Positions 51,385 through 61,317 of a DNA stretch of 64,000 bases are shown piece after piece. This DNA is from Rugamonas rivuli. GTDB taxonomy: Bacteria > Pseudomonadota > Gammaproteobacteria > Burkholderiales > Burkholderiaceae_D. Position numbers and translations under genes: made by a program. Where the stretch lies: NCBI RefSeq assembly GCF_009380165.1, contig NZ_WHUF01000004.1, forward strand, positions 186,001 through 250,000, written 5' to 3'. The notes below the pieces were generated by a model. It made no database searches. It was not told the DNA's origin and saw nothing but the letters and a program-made list of their open reading frames with translations. Within the stretch, counting starts at the first letter, position 1. Every line of letters begins with the position of its first letter.

Positions 51385-52766
51385 AAGCACACTGGCCGCG
51401 CCTGCGCTCGTTCCGGCTGCGCATCGCCCTCGGTTCCACCCTCACCGCGCTGGCCGCCATCGTACTGCTGTACGCGATGGCCAGCTACACCATCATCCAC
51501 CGCCGCGCCGACATCATCGACCGCATGCTGTCGGCCCACCTGGCCGGCCCCGGCTTCCAGGCCACGCCGCTGTCCCTGTGGCCGGCCACCGACGCCCAGC
51601 TCAACGCCAGCTTCAGCGGCTTCGCCCCGGCCGCCAGCGGTCCGGAAACCTACGCCCTGCTGCTGGTGGAAGACGCCGGCAGCAAGCCGCTGTACCGCAG
51701 CCCCGCCTGGCAGCACTGGCTAGGCGGCGCCGAACTGCCGCGCGGCCCCGGCCTGCACACCGTCGAGGGCGCCGGCCAGAGCTGGCGCATCGGCCGTACC
51801 GAACACGGCTCCGTGACGATCTGGGTGGCCGTCAACCGCAGCCTGTCGGACGCCCAGGTGCGCGCCAGCCTGACCCGTTTCGCGGCCGCCATCGGCGTGC
51901 TGGCCGTGGCCATGGGGGCGCTGGCCTGGTATCTGGCCGGGCGCGCGATGCGGCCGGTGGAGCACCTGACCGGCGTCATGGTGGGGCTGACCGCGAGCGA
52001 GCTGGACCAGCGGGTCTCGGCCGCCGAGGAAGACCTGGAATTCGCCCAGATGATCAGCGTCTACAACGCCATGCTGGAGCGGCTGCAGCGCAGCTTCCTG
52101 CAATCGGCGCGCTTTTCCGGCGACGCCGCCCACGAACTGCGCACGCCGCTGACCATCCTGCAGGGCGAGCTGGAACGCAGCTTCGCCCGCGCCGGCGCCG
52201 ATCCTGTGCTGGAGGAAAGCCTGGCCAATATGCTGGATGAAGTGCGGCGGCTGGACAGCATCGTGCGCAAGCTGCTGCTGTTGGCGCGCGCCGACGCCGG
52301 CCAGCTGGCCATCCCCCCTTGCCCGCTCGACCTGCGGCCGACACTGGACGAGCTGGCCGAAGACATCGGCCTGCTGGACGCGGAACGGCCCGTACGCCTG
52401 AACCTGCCCGAACAGATCGCCGTGCGCGGCGACGCCGACCTGTTGCGCCAGGTGTTGCAAAACCTGGTCAGCAACGCCGTCAAATACGGGCTGCCGGGCG
52501 GCTGGATCGCGCTGTCGGTCCGGCGCCAGGGCGAACAATGGCGGATCGACGTCGCCAATGCGTCGCACGGCATTGCTCCAGAGCATCGCCACCGCCTGTT
52601 CGACCGCTTCTACCGGGCCGACCACGCCCACCAGCGCCGGGTGGACGGCGTCGGGCTGGGTTTGTCGCTGGCGCGCGACATCGCCGTGGCCCACGGCGGC
52701 AGCCTCGCCCTGGCCGATGCGGAGCCGGGCCAAGTGCGTTTCCGGCTGAGCCTGCCCGCCGCCTGA
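51381..52766 (+). CDS. Sensor histidine kinase (CusS/QseC-like)
   Basis: This 461-residue membrane kinase starts at a GTG inside the regulator stop (GTGA overlap). Two membrane helices (about 14-36 and 166-187) enclose a periplasmic sensor of about 130 residues. A HAMP domain follows. The H-box is FSGDAAHELRTPL with His251, the N-box is QNLVSNAVKYG, and the G boxes VDGVGLGLSLARDIAVAHGG are intact. The ligand is unknown: the periplasmic part has no Met-rich or His-rich metal motif, so a metal signal is not shown. Confidence 0.92.
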   Translation: MKAHWPRLRSFRLRIALGSTLTALAAIVLLYAMASYTIIHRRADIIDRMLSAHLAGPGFQATPLSLWPATDAQLNASFSGFAPAASGPETYALLLVEDAGSKPLYRSPAWQHWLGGAELPRGPGLHTVEGAGQSWRIGRTEHGSVTIWVAVNRSLSDAQVRASLTRFAAAIGVLAVAMGALAWYLAGRAMRPVEHLTGVMVGLTASELDQRVSAAEEDLEFAQMISVYNAMLERLQRSFLQSARFSGDAAHELRTPLTILQGELERSFARAGADPVLEESLANMLDEVRRLDSIVRKLLLLARADAGQLAIPPCPLDLRPTLDELAEDIGLLDAERPVRLNLPEQIAVRGDADLLRQVLQNLVSNAVKYGLPGGWIALSVRRQGEQWRIDVANASHGIAPEHRHRLFDRFYRADHAHQRRVDGVGLGLSLARDIAVAHGGSLALADAEPGQVRFRLSLPAA

Positions 52767-52799
52767 GCCAGACCAATCACATCAATTCAGCAAGTATGT

Positions 52800-52829
52800 C
52801 TTGAAATAGCCTAATACCGTCCCTATAAT
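52800..52829 (+). promoter_or_regulatory. groESL promoter, sigma70 and sigma32 elements overlapping
   Basis: TTGAAA (52801-52806) and TATAAT (52824-52829) with a 17-bp spacer form a near-consensus sigma70 promoter. The same bases read CTTGAAA (52800-52806) and CCCTATAA (52821-52828), close to the heat-shock sigma32 pattern. The CIRCE element starts inside the -10 box. Confidence 0.75.
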
Positions 52830-52855
52830 TGGCACTCGTTCCAAGGGAGTGCTAA
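52829..52855 (+). promoter_or_regulatory. CIRCE operator (HrcA site)
   Basis: TTGGCACTC-N9-GAGTGCTAA matches the CIRCE consensus TTAGCACTC-N9-GAGTGCTAA with one mismatch (G for A at the third base). It overlaps the -10 box, so HrcA binding would block the promoter until heat shock. Confidence 0.93.
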
Positions 52856-52940
52856 CAGCGCTCTCGGCCAAACTTTCCGCCGCAGCAACCTTGTTGATGC
52901 GGCAACAAACAGTACCATTGTTAATTTTAAGGAGTTTTGT

Positions 52941-53231
52941 ATGAACCTTCGCCCTTTGAACGATCGCGTAATCGTCAAACGCCTCGACCAGGAAACCAAA
53001 ACTGCGTCCGGCCTGATCATCCCTGATGCGGCCGCTGAAAAACCGGATCAAGGCGAAGTTCTCGCCGTCGGCAATGGCAAGATCCTGGAAGACGGCAAAG
53101 TCCGTCCTCTGGATGTCAAAGTGGGCGACCGCGTTCTGTTCGGCAAATACGCCGGCCAAACCGTCAAAGTTGACGGTCAAGAACTGATGGTCATGCGCGA
53201 AGAAGACATCATGGCAATCGTCGTCAAGTAA
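52941..53231 (+). CDS. groES: Co-chaperonin GroES
   Basis: This 96-residue co-chaperonin caps the GroEL ring. It begins [44 protein letters not shown], containing the mobile loop (residues about 17-34) and ending in [13 protein letters not shown]. The length is standard. AAGGAG lies 7-8 nt before the ATG. It is the first gene of the CIRCE-controlled groESL operon, and groEL follows 45 nt later. Confidence 0.97.
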   Translation: MNLRPLNDRVIVKRLDQETKTASGLIIPDAAAEKPDQGEVLAVGNGKILEDGKVRPLDVKVGDRVLFGKYAGQTVKVDGQELMVMREEDIMAIVVK

Positions 53232-53261
53232 TTGACACCCACGTTTGCACTCATCACCTAA

Positions 53262-54985
<1,724 letters not shown>

Positions 54986-55022
54986 GAGGTAACATCTATG
55001 TTCGTTTTAAAGATAAAAAATA

Positions 55023-55054
55023 TTGCACAACCCAGCTTAAAATGATAAATTATC
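55023..55054 (+). promoter_or_regulatory. Putative AIPR promoter with palindromic -10
   Basis: TTGCAC (55023-55028) and TAAATT (55046-55051) have a 17-bp spacer. The -10 hexamer lies in the palindrome GATAA-A-TTATC (55044-55054), a possible repressor site. The segment is AT-rich throughout, so chance matches are not excluded. Confidence 0.45.
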
Positions 55055-55126
55055 TCTGCCTGTTGGAGTCCATCAAATTTTTTGGTGAGATATACGAACC
55101 AACGGCTCATGTAGAAAGTAAAAACA

Positions 55127-56302
55127 ATGAGCACTTCCGCAAAGCGCCCTGCCGCTAGTATTATTTCTATTCCTTTTCATTCGATCCGCAATATCTCCAG
55201 TCCGGCTGACCATGCTGAAAAGCGTTTGGTTTATGCTGGTCAAATGCCTATTACTTCCGTGATTGGTCTTCCAACACATGAGAATGTACGAGGTTACCTT
55301 GTCGAGGGAGAAGGGAAATTAAAAAAGAGTCCGACGCAAGTCCATCTTGCTATTCGAGAGACATTGAAAGAACGACCATCAGTTTTCAGCGTACTGAATA
55401 GCGGGATCGTTATCATTGCTCGCTCATCGTCGGCGGATGAGAAAACGCGCCTTTTGACATTAACCAATTCAAGTATTATCAACGGCTCTCAAACTCAAGG
55501 TGTTATTCGTGAATACCTAAAATCCAACGGATCTGAAGCTGATGAGGTGTTTGTAAAGTTTGAGTTGATAGTTACCGACGATGATGACCTGATCGCCGAT
55601 ATTTCTATTGCTCGCAACTTCCAAAACGATGTACAACTTTTGAGTATTGCAGGCCGAAAGGGAGAGTTAGATGAACTTGAAGCTCGGTTAAAAAAATCGA
55701 ATTCTTCGCTCCGTTTGCGAAAATCTGAAAGCGAACGACCATCTGAGACGAATGACATAATCCAAACCGAAAAACTCTTGCAGGTCATTGCCGCGCTAAC
55801 CCCTCAAGAACTTTGGTGGAAACAGGGGGAATATAGTAAAACTTATACCTATTCCGCCAAAGCAACTTGCTTAAAAGACTTTCGACGGGTTTACGAAGAA
55901 GCAAAGAGTGATGATGGCGATGATATTATGGCGCAAGCCTATCAGTTCAGCCTTGATATCGCTCCGCAAGCTTGGGAGATTTATACACATTGGAAAGAAA
56001 ACCAAGCATTCCAAGGCACAGGCCTTCGCTCGATTGAACGTGACGGCGCAGAAATCATAGAAGTCCCTGATGGCATTATTTTCCCAATTCTTGCTGCATT
56101 ATCACAATTTGCAGTAAAAAAACGGAATGTTTGGAAAATCGTTCAACCAGCGGAACTTGACGATGAGGAGTTAGTGGCAAGCGCAAAGCGTGTATATATG
56201 GATATGGCAAAAAGCAAACCCGAAATTATGGGAAAATCCCGCGCCTGCTATTATGCGCTTGAACAAATCACAACGATCTACAAGCGGCTGCTAAAAAAAT
56301 GA
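55127..56302 (+). CDS. AIPR-family protein (abortive phage infection type)
   Basis: This 391-residue protein has the AIPR-family core: FSVLNSGIVIIARS (residues 87-100, like F-x-x-x-N-N-G-I-T-I-I-A) and the diagnostic SSIINGSQTQGVI (NGSQT at 119-123). The family was named after lactococcal abortive-infection genes. Many members are 600-700 residues, so this is a compact form or lacks a C-terminal effector. The GC content is far below the flanks, with codons such as AAA, ATT and TTA frequent, which indicates foreign origin. It is the only gene between the two groEL-end repeats. Phage defence is a family-based inference. Confidence 0.8.
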   Translation: MSTSAKRPAASIISIPFHSIRNISSPADHAEKRLVYAGQMPITSVIGLPTHENVRGYLVEGEGKLKKSPTQVHLAIRETLKERPSVFSVLNSGIVIIARSSSADEKTRLLTLTNSSIINGSQTQGVIREYLKSNGSEADEVFVKFELIVTDDDDLIADISIARNFQNDVQLLSIAGRKGELDELEARLKKSNSSLRLRKSESERPSETNDIIQTEKLLQVIAALTPQELWWKQGEYSKTYTYSAKATCLKDFRRVYEEAKSDDGDDIMAQAYQFSLDIAPQAWEIYTHWKENQAFQGTGLRSIERDGAEIIEVPDGIIFPILAALSQFAVKKRNVWKIVQPAELDDEELVASAKRVYMDMAKSKPEIMGKSRACYYALEQITTIYKRLLKK

Positions 56303-56381
56303 CTTATAGCTCAAGCAAGTAAGCGCGGAGGGACATGACTAAGCAACGCGACAGTTCAGCTCTTATTCGATTGCTGCTGCC

Positions 56382-56433
56382 ATCCCTCACACTCATCAAA
56401 ATAGGTTAATTGGATGAATTTATGATGAGGGAT
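56382..56433. repeat. Inverted repeat next to the right groEL-end copy
   Basis: ATCCCTCA (56382-56389) and TGAGGGAT (56426-56433) form an 8-bp inverted repeat with a 36-nt loop, 9 nt before the right direct repeat starts. It could be a transcription end of the AIPR gene or part of a recombination site. No T run follows. Confidence 0.4.
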
Positions 56434-56441
56434 AAGGTCTA

Positions 56442-56512
56442 ACTGCATGATCACTGAAGTCACCGAAGACAAAGCTGCCGGCGGCATGGGCGGTATGGAC
56501 GGCATGATGTAA
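56442..56512 (+). pseudogene. groEL 3' fragment (orphan C-terminal codons)
   Basis: Codons [22 protein letters not shown] plus stop are retained without the rest of groEL. It has no start of its own and no promoter. Compared with the intact gene it lacks three GGM units and has Ala to Thr at one position. It probably is the original chromosomal groEL end. Confidence 0.8.
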
Positions 56513-56539
56513 TTGCCGGCATAAGCCTCGCTGTACAAG

Positions 56540-56571
56540 AAAGCCAGCTTCTTCGGAAGCTGGCTTTTTTT
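56540..56571 (+). terminator. Duplicated groEL-type terminator
   Basis: The 12-bp stem with TTCG loop (arms 56540-56551 and 56556-56567) and seven T is the same as the groESL terminator. Here it ends transcription from the AIPR gene and may also limit the convergent lipoprotein gene. Confidence 0.85.
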
Positions 56572-56573
56572 AT

Positions 56574-57218
56574 TTACTTGCAGGTCGCAGTCACGTTGAT
56601 GAAGTTGGTAAAGCTCGGGGTGGTGTCGTTCGTCCCCGCGTTGTTCGCCAGGGTGCAGGTCTGTCCTGTCGGGTTGAACGATACCGTCACGTTGTAGTTC
56701 GCGCCGGGAACGGCCAGCGGCGAATACGACTGCGCAAACACGCTCAGGCCGTTGGCGCTCGCTTTCAGGATATTGCCCTGGGCGTCGGCGAAGCTGACCG
56801 AACCACCGGCCGCCAGGCCCGACACCGTCACCCCCACGTTGTATTTCAACAGCCCGATCGCAGCAGGCTGGCACGTCACGGCGACATTGCTGATGTCGCC
56901 TCCGTCCTGGGCGACCGTGCCCGCGCCATTGGCGACCTTGCAGTCGTTGCCGTTCGGATTGGCAAACAGCGTGACGCTGTACGGCGTGCCCGCAGCCACC
57001 GGATTGGCAAACTTGAAGCTGGTAGTCGCCTTGACGGCGATAGTCTCCGCATTGCTATTGACCAGCAGCAGAGTGCTGTTGGCCGACAGGCCGGCGATAC
57101 TGCCGGAGATGGTGGCCGATTTCGGTGTCGCCGGCGCTGCTGGCGCCGTCGAGCCGCCGCCACCGCAACCGGCCATGGACAACGCTCCCAATAAAGCCAT
57201 TACTTTGAATTTATTCAT
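56574..57218 (-). CDS. Outer-membrane-type lipoprotein, repeat domain (214 aa)
   Basis: The product starts MNKFKVMALLGALSMAGCGGGG: a lipoprotein signal with lipobox SMAGC (Cys18) and a Gly linker. Two homologous halves follow, each with an Ig-like strand set (SGSIAGLSANSTLLLVNS...; GVTVSGLAAGGSVSFAD...), each ending in paired cysteines (C-x-x-x-N-G and TC). They resemble tandem beta-sandwich repeats found in betaproteobacterial surface lipoproteins. The 57218 ATG has GGGAAG upstream, and the longer frame is unlikely. Its stop overlaps the end of the groEL-type direct repeat. Confidence 0.8.
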   Translation of the reverse strand: MNKFKVMALLGALSMAGCGGGGSTAPAAPATPKSATISGSIAGLSANSTLLLVNSNAETIAVKATTSFKFANPVAAGTPYSVTLFANPNGNDCKVANGAGTVAQDGGDISNVAVTCQPAAIGLLKYNVGVTVSGLAAGGSVSFADAQGNILKASANGLSVFAQSYSPLAVPGANYNVTVSFNPTGQTCTLANNAGTNDTTPSFTNFINVTATCK

Positions 57219-57383
57219 GCGATCTTCCCAAGGTATTTTGAGCCTCAAGAATATCATTTGAGCAAAATAGAAAATACGCTAATTGTCACCCGCAGGGGCC
57301 GTTCGATTGAAAAGTTAAAATTGATCTAAATGCAAGTTATCCCTACAATCGACGTTCTTCAACCATCTTCAGACGGGACCGAC

Positions 57384-58379
57384 ATGCGTGCTTATCGCCT
57401 TCTTCCATTGCTGCTGTGCGCCGGCGTCGTTCACGCCCAGATGCCGGCCAAGGACACCGTCAAGAACGGCAAGGATCATCCGCTGTTGTCGCGATTTGAA
57501 GGGTCGAAGATGGTTGGCTACGGCCTCAAGGAGTTCGACGAAGTGATGCTGCCCGCCGGCAAACGCATCGAGAGCAAGGATGGCCAGATGGCATTCGACA
57601 GCAAGCTGCTGTTGGAGGGCAAATACACCCGCATGGCCTACAACTTCCCGCGCGAGCGTTCGGCGCTGGAAGTGATGCGCAACTATCAGGCCGCGCTGGA
57701 AAAGGCCGGCCTGAAAACGGTGTTCGCCTGCGCCAAGGAAACCTGCGGCAGAGGCTTCGGCGACTTCTTCCTTGAAAAGCGCGTCGGCGACCATTTCATC
57801 CAGGGTGCCGAAGCCAGCTGGGATCCATTCAACTATGGCCGCAACGACGAGCGCTACCTGCTGGCCAAAGGCACGCGGCCGGACGGTTCGCTGGTCCATG
57901 TCGGCGTGTACTCGGTGGCGCCGGTGCAGGACAAGCTCGGCGGCATCTATGTCGAGATCGTTGAAGCCAAGGCGATGGAAGGCGGCAAGGTGTCTGCCAA
58001 CCTGAACGCGGCGGACATGGCCAAGGGCATCGCGGCCGATGGCAAGGTGGCCGTGTACGGCGTGTTCTTCGACACCGACAAGACCGACGTCAAGCCGGAA
58101 TCGAAAGACGCGCTGGCCGAGATGGCCAAACTGTTGCAGCAGGATGCCAAGCTGAAGCTGTACGTGGTCGGCCATACCGACAGCCAGGGCGCACTGGCGC
58201 ACAACCTGGAGCTGTCGCAGAAGCGGGCCGAGTCGGTGATCAAGGTGCTGGCGGCGGAGTACAAGGTCGATGCCAAGCGGCTGAGCGCCAAGGGCGTGGC
58301 CTCGTACTCGCCGGCGGCCTCGAACGATGCGGAAGCGGGACGTGAAAAGAATCGCCGGGTCGAACTGGTGAAACAATAA
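57384..58379 (+). CDS. OmpA-family protein with DUF4892-like N-terminus
   Basis: This 331-residue envelope protein has a signal peptide (MRAYRLLPLLLCAGVVHA). Residues 25-200 form a DUF4892-like region (ALEVMRNYQAALEKAGLKTVFACAKETCG). The C-terminal 110 residues are an OmpA peptidoglycan-binding domain: GVFFDTDKTDVKPESKDALAEMAKLL and the motif VVGHTDSQGALAHNLELSQKRAESV, ending REKNRRVEL. It anchors to peptidoglycan and has no beta-barrel. The start at 57384 gives the signal peptide, and the longer frame does not. Confidence 0.88.
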   Translation: MRAYRLLPLLLCAGVVHAQMPAKDTVKNGKDHPLLSRFEGSKMVGYGLKEFDEVMLPAGKRIESKDGQMAFDSKLLLEGKYTRMAYNFPRERSALEVMRNYQAALEKAGLKTVFACAKETCGRGFGDFFLEKRVGDHFIQGAEASWDPFNYGRNDERYLLAKGTRPDGSLVHVGVYSVAPVQDKLGGIYVEIVEAKAMEGGKVSANLNAADMAKGIAADGKVAVYGVFFDTDKTDVKPESKDALAEMAKLLQQDAKLKLYVVGHTDSQGALAHNLELSQKRAESVIKVLAAEYKVDAKRLSAKGVASYSPAASNDAEAGREKNRRVELVKQ

Positions 58380-58406
58380 AGCGATCCCGGCCAAGCTGGG
58401 CCTGGC

Positions 58407-58820
58407 CTAGTCGCTGCTCGTGATTCCCATGCTGGCCATGACTCTTGCCGCATTGTCCTTGCAATCGATGTCGGCAGGCCTGGAATCGATCAGCTGAATC
58501 AGCGAGCGGAGATGGGCTTTGTTTTGAGCCAGCCGCACTTCCAATGACTCGATGTCGGCAATCTTCTTTTTGAGCGCCGCCATCAGTTCATCATGCCTCC
58601 ACGAAGAAATATCTTCTGGCAGAACTTGCTTGATTTCTTCAAGCGAGAAACCAGCCTTTTGCGCGTCATTGATGATGGCAAGCAGAGCTACAGCCTCAAG
58701 TGGATAGTCCCGATAACCGTTGGACTGGCGGTTGACCGCCTTCAACAGCCCTTTCGATTCATAGAACCGAATGGTTGATGCCGCTATTCCGCTGCGTTTG
58801 GCTAGTTCACCGATTTTCAT
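58407..58820 (-). CDS. MerR-family transcriptional regulator
   Basis: This 137-residue regulator starts MKIGELAKRSGIAASTIRFYESKGLLKAVNRQSNGYRDYPLEAVALL, the MerR helix-turn-helix and wing. A dimerisation helix and a tail with a single Cys (DIDCKD) follow, so a metal-site with paired Cys as in CueR is not present. It is divergent from the flavin oxidoreductase gene. The intergenic region has two promoters with 19-bp spacers, the hallmark of MerR control, one on each strand, so it probably regulates itself and the reductase. An electrophile or oxidant sensor is the likely class. Confidence 0.9.
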   Translation of the reverse strand: MKIGELAKRSGIAASTIRFYESKGLLKAVNRQSNGYRDYPLEAVALLAIINDAQKAGFSLEEIKQVLPEDISSWRHDELMAALKKKIADIESLEVRLAQNKAHLRSLIQLIDSRPADIDCKDNAARVMASMGITSSD

Positions 58821-58876
58821 TGCTACCTACCTCATATGGACTGCCGTGTCTGGGGTTTGCGCTCCTGGCGCAGCCT

Positions 58877-58907
58877 ACTATAAGGTTAAAGCCCAGTTGA
58901 AGGTCAA
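58877..58907 (-). promoter_or_regulatory. MerR-type promoter for merR gene (19-bp spacer)
   Basis: On the minus strand TTGACC (58907-58902) and TATAGT (58882-58877) have a 19-bp spacer, longer than the standard 17, as in MerR-activated promoters. Two CTTNAAC half-sites (CTTCAAC and CTTTAAC), 11 bp apart, lie inside the spacer. Confidence 0.75.
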
Positions 58908-58955
58908 GCAATTCATGATACCGGGTCCCGATTCTAAAATTGTTTGGATTGGGGC

Positions 58956-58986
58956 TTGACCTTGAAGTTAGCTTAAAGCTTATTGT
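58956..58986 (+). promoter_or_regulatory. MerR-type promoter for the OYE gene (19-bp spacer)
   Basis: TTGACC (58956-58961) and TATTGT (58981-58986) are separated by 19 bp, with half-sites CTTGAAG (58961-58967) and CTTAAAG (58972-58978) in the spacer, 11 bp apart. This mirrors the merR promoter. The oxidoreductase ATG is 27 nt downstream. Confidence 0.78.
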
Positions 58987-59013
58987 GGAGTCATTGTCAT
59001 TCAGGAGGTCGCA

Positions 59014-60249
59014 ATGAATCCCTTTAGTGAGCTTGCTTTACCTAACGGCACCATCATTCAGAATCGCTTGGCCAAAGCGGCGATGGAGGAAAACATGGCC
59101 GACCCAAACCAGGCCCCCTCGGACGGGCTGATTCGGCTGTATCAATCGTGGGCGGAAGGTGGCGTCGGCTTGATCATCACTGGCAATGTGATGATAGACC
59201 GCCGGGCAATGACGGGGCCCGGTGGCGTGGTTCTTGAGTCGGAAAAATTTGCTCCCCGCTTCAAGGAATGGGCCAGCACGGCGCGTTCTCATGGCGCTCA
59301 AATCTGGATGCAGATTAACCACCCGGGGCGCCAGATGCCCGCAGCGCTTGGACAAGAAACGATGGCGCCATCGGCCATCGCAATGGACCTTGGCAATCTG
59401 TCCAGTCAGTTTTCCACACCGCGAGAGATGAGCGAAAACGACATTACCGATGTGAAGCGCAGATTCGTCAGGACCGCGCAATTGGCAAAGGAATTTGGAT
59501 TCAACGGCGTGGAAGTTCATGCCGCGCATGGCTATCTGATCAGCCAGTTCCTGTCTCCGATCACCAATAAACGCACTGACCACTGGGGTGGCTCCCTTGA
59601 AAACCGAGCCAGGCTGCTGATCGATATTGTCAAAGAAATTCGGCAAGCCGTGGGCAAGGAATTCGCCGTCGCCATCAAAATCAACTCGGCGGACTTTCAG
59701 CGCGGCGGCTTCAGTACCGACGACGCAAAAGAAGTCGTTGCCATGCTCAACCCATTGGCGGTGGATCTGATTGAACTTTCCGGTGGCAGCTACGAGGCCC
59801 CGGCGATGAATGGACTGGCTCGCGATGGGAAGACGCTAGCCCGTGAGGCGTACTTCCTGGAGTTTGCCAAGGACATAGCCACCGTGGCGGAAATGCCGAT
59901 CATGGTCACTGGTGGCATACGCCGCTACCCGATCGCGGAAGAAGTCCTGAACAGCGGCATCGATATGGTAGGCATGGGAACCGCCCTCGCGCTCAATCCG
60001 AAATTGCCTGAAGCCTGGCGCTCGGACCAGACGGCGACCACGATGCTGCGCGCCGTCACATGGAAAAACAAGGTCATGGCTTCCGCGGCCCACATGGCGA
60101 TGGTGAAGCACCAGCTGCGCCGCCTCAGCAGAGGGAAATCTTCCAATCCCAATATCCCGCCTGTTTTGGCGCTGGTCGAACAGCGACTGCAAACCAGAAT
60201 TCAAAACAAAAAATATCGCCGCCGGATGAACAGCTCTCCGGTGCTGTGA
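59014..60249 (+). CDS. NADH:flavin oxidoreductase, Old Yellow Enzyme family
   Basis: This 411-residue FMN enzyme reduces activated alkenes or similar electrophiles. It begins NPFSELALPNGTIIQNRLAKAAMEENMADP, the OYE barrel start. The substrate-anion pair (GVEVHAAHGYLISQFLSP with the H-x-x-H motif) and NKRTDHWGGSLENRARLL are standard for the OYE family. A C-terminal extension of about 40 residues is basic (QNKKYRRRMNSS). It is driven by a MerR-type promoter. The family context suggests detoxification of quinones or enals. Confidence 0.9.
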   Translation: MNPFSELALPNGTIIQNRLAKAAMEENMADPNQAPSDGLIRLYQSWAEGGVGLIITGNVMIDRRAMTGPGGVVLESEKFAPRFKEWASTARSHGAQIWMQINHPGRQMPAALGQETMAPSAIAMDLGNLSSQFSTPREMSENDITDVKRRFVRTAQLAKEFGFNGVEVHAAHGYLISQFLSPITNKRTDHWGGSLENRARLLIDIVKEIRQAVGKEFAVAIKINSADFQRGGFSTDDAKEVVAMLNPLAVDLIELSGGSYEAPAMNGLARDGKTLAREAYFLEFAKDIATVAEMPIMVTGGIRRYPIAEEVLNSGIDMVGMGTALALNPKLPEAWRSDQTATTMLRAVTWKNKVMASAAHMAMVKHQLRRLSRGKSSNPNIPPVLALVEQRLQTRIQNKKYRRRMNSSPVL

Positions 60250-60292
60250 ACGGGCGCGTCGAATAATTTTTTCCACTTTTAAGGTGTAGAGC

Positions 60293-61291
60293 ATGAATAT
60301 CCAAAAAACCGCAGCGGTCTCGGGATTGATCTTGAGTTCCGTTGGAGCTCCTTCATGGGCTGAGAATTTAACTGAACCCAAGCAGGTTCTCATTCACATT
60401 GGCGGTCATGATGTGCCCGTGGTTGCGGGCGGTCTGTATGACCGTTTTCGCTCCAACCCTCCATTGTCCGTGGTCGCCTCGGAAGCTCCGGACGTCGACC
60501 TCAGCTGGTTCAAGGGCATCAAGAAGGAAAAGGTCGACATCGGTTTCGAATCGTATTCACCAAACTTCTACTACAAGAACCGCAAGATTACCGCTGTGTT
60601 CACGGCAAATCTCGACCGCTTGCGCGAGCTGATGCCGGAGAAGATCCTGCAGGAAGTTCAACCGCTGCAGATCTGGCCGGGGCGTGGCGTGGTCGCGTTG
60701 ACCGCTTACACCTACGATTACTGCGACAACGACAGCTATAGCGAGATTTCGCTCTCCATCGTCACGAACAAGCCAGGCAAATCGAGCTTTGGCCCGCTTA
60801 CGCTGATGAGCCAGGCATCCTCTGGCGATTTCTGGGGCTATGTACTGAAGCTCCCGGTGAATACCGAACTCGCCAGAGTGAGAGGGGTCGTCGGATATAA
60901 CCTGCCGAAATGGCGGACGAGCATTGAACTCAAGGAAACGGACAAATCATTTTCTTTCACTGTAACGGACAGCGACTCGGGCGAAATAGATTTCATTTTT
61001 GAAGGCAAGAAGTTAAGCGACGTGTCGCATGCAGCTGAACTGGTGAAGAGCAGCTTCACCAACATCGACCAGGATGGGCAACTGACATTTGGCTATGCGA
61101 TTTCGAAACAGCTTACGCATGCGTCCAGTACGAGTTCCGACGCGGTGAATTTGAAACTCAGTGACGGCAGCTTCTCGACATACCTCAAGTCGCTCAAACT
61201 GGGGAAGATGATGAAGTACGAATATGTCCCAGAATTCCAGAGTGCGCTCTATGCCCCCAAGGCATTGAAAGATCTTCCTGCGGACATGTGA
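60293..61291 (+). CDS. Exported acetoacetate-decarboxylase-like protein
   Basis: This 332-residue protein has a signal peptide (ending near GAPSWA). The body resembles the acetoacetate decarboxylase fold: ITAVFTANLDRLRELMPEKILQEVQPLQIWPGRGVVALTAYTYDYCDNDSYSEISLSIVTN, with the YSEI-type strand and later GVVGYNLPKWRTSIEL. I do not see the conserved Schiff-base Lys context with confidence. An ADC-family member may be a hydrolase or a non-enzymatic binder. Export is unusual for this family. It follows the OYE gene by 43 nt and may be co-transcribed. Confidence 0.65.
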   Translation: MNIQKTAAVSGLILSSVGAPSWAENLTEPKQVLIHIGGHDVPVVAGGLYDRFRSNPPLSVVASEAPDVDLSWFKGIKKEKVDIGFESYSPNFYYKNRKITAVFTANLDRLRELMPEKILQEVQPLQIWPGRGVVALTAYTYDYCDNDSYSEISLSIVTNKPGKSSFGPLTLMSQASSGDFWGYVLKLPVNTELARVRGVVGYNLPKWRTSIELKETDKSFSFTVTDSDSGEIDFIFEGKKLSDVSHAAELVKSSFTNIDQDGQLTFGYAISKQLTHASSTSSDAVNLKLSDGSFSTYLKSLKLGKMMKYEYVPEFQSALYAPKALKDLPADM

Positions 61292-61317
61292 CTGTCGTTG
61301 TGAGCCAGCCGCGGAGG

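Larger units (their letters stand above)
56442..56575 (+). repeat. Right direct repeat: displaced groEL 3' end plus terminator
   Basis: This second copy of the groEL end lies in the same orientation as 54826-54985. Homology begins at ACTGCATGATC and ends inside the stop codon of the convergent lipoprotein gene (TTA at 56574-56576). The T run is one base longer than in the left copy. It marks the right edge of the AIPR insertion. Confidence 0.85.

Noticed and set aside
54986..56441. An integrase or transposase inside the groEL-end island
   Set aside because: Only the AIPR frame is long enough. No tyrosine- or serine-recombinase or DDE motif is visible.
56356..56874. 172-codon minus-strand frame across the right groEL-end copy
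   Set aside because: It reads the groEL tail in antisense (PPMPP runs) and joins it to the lipoprotein gene out of frame; no start signal.
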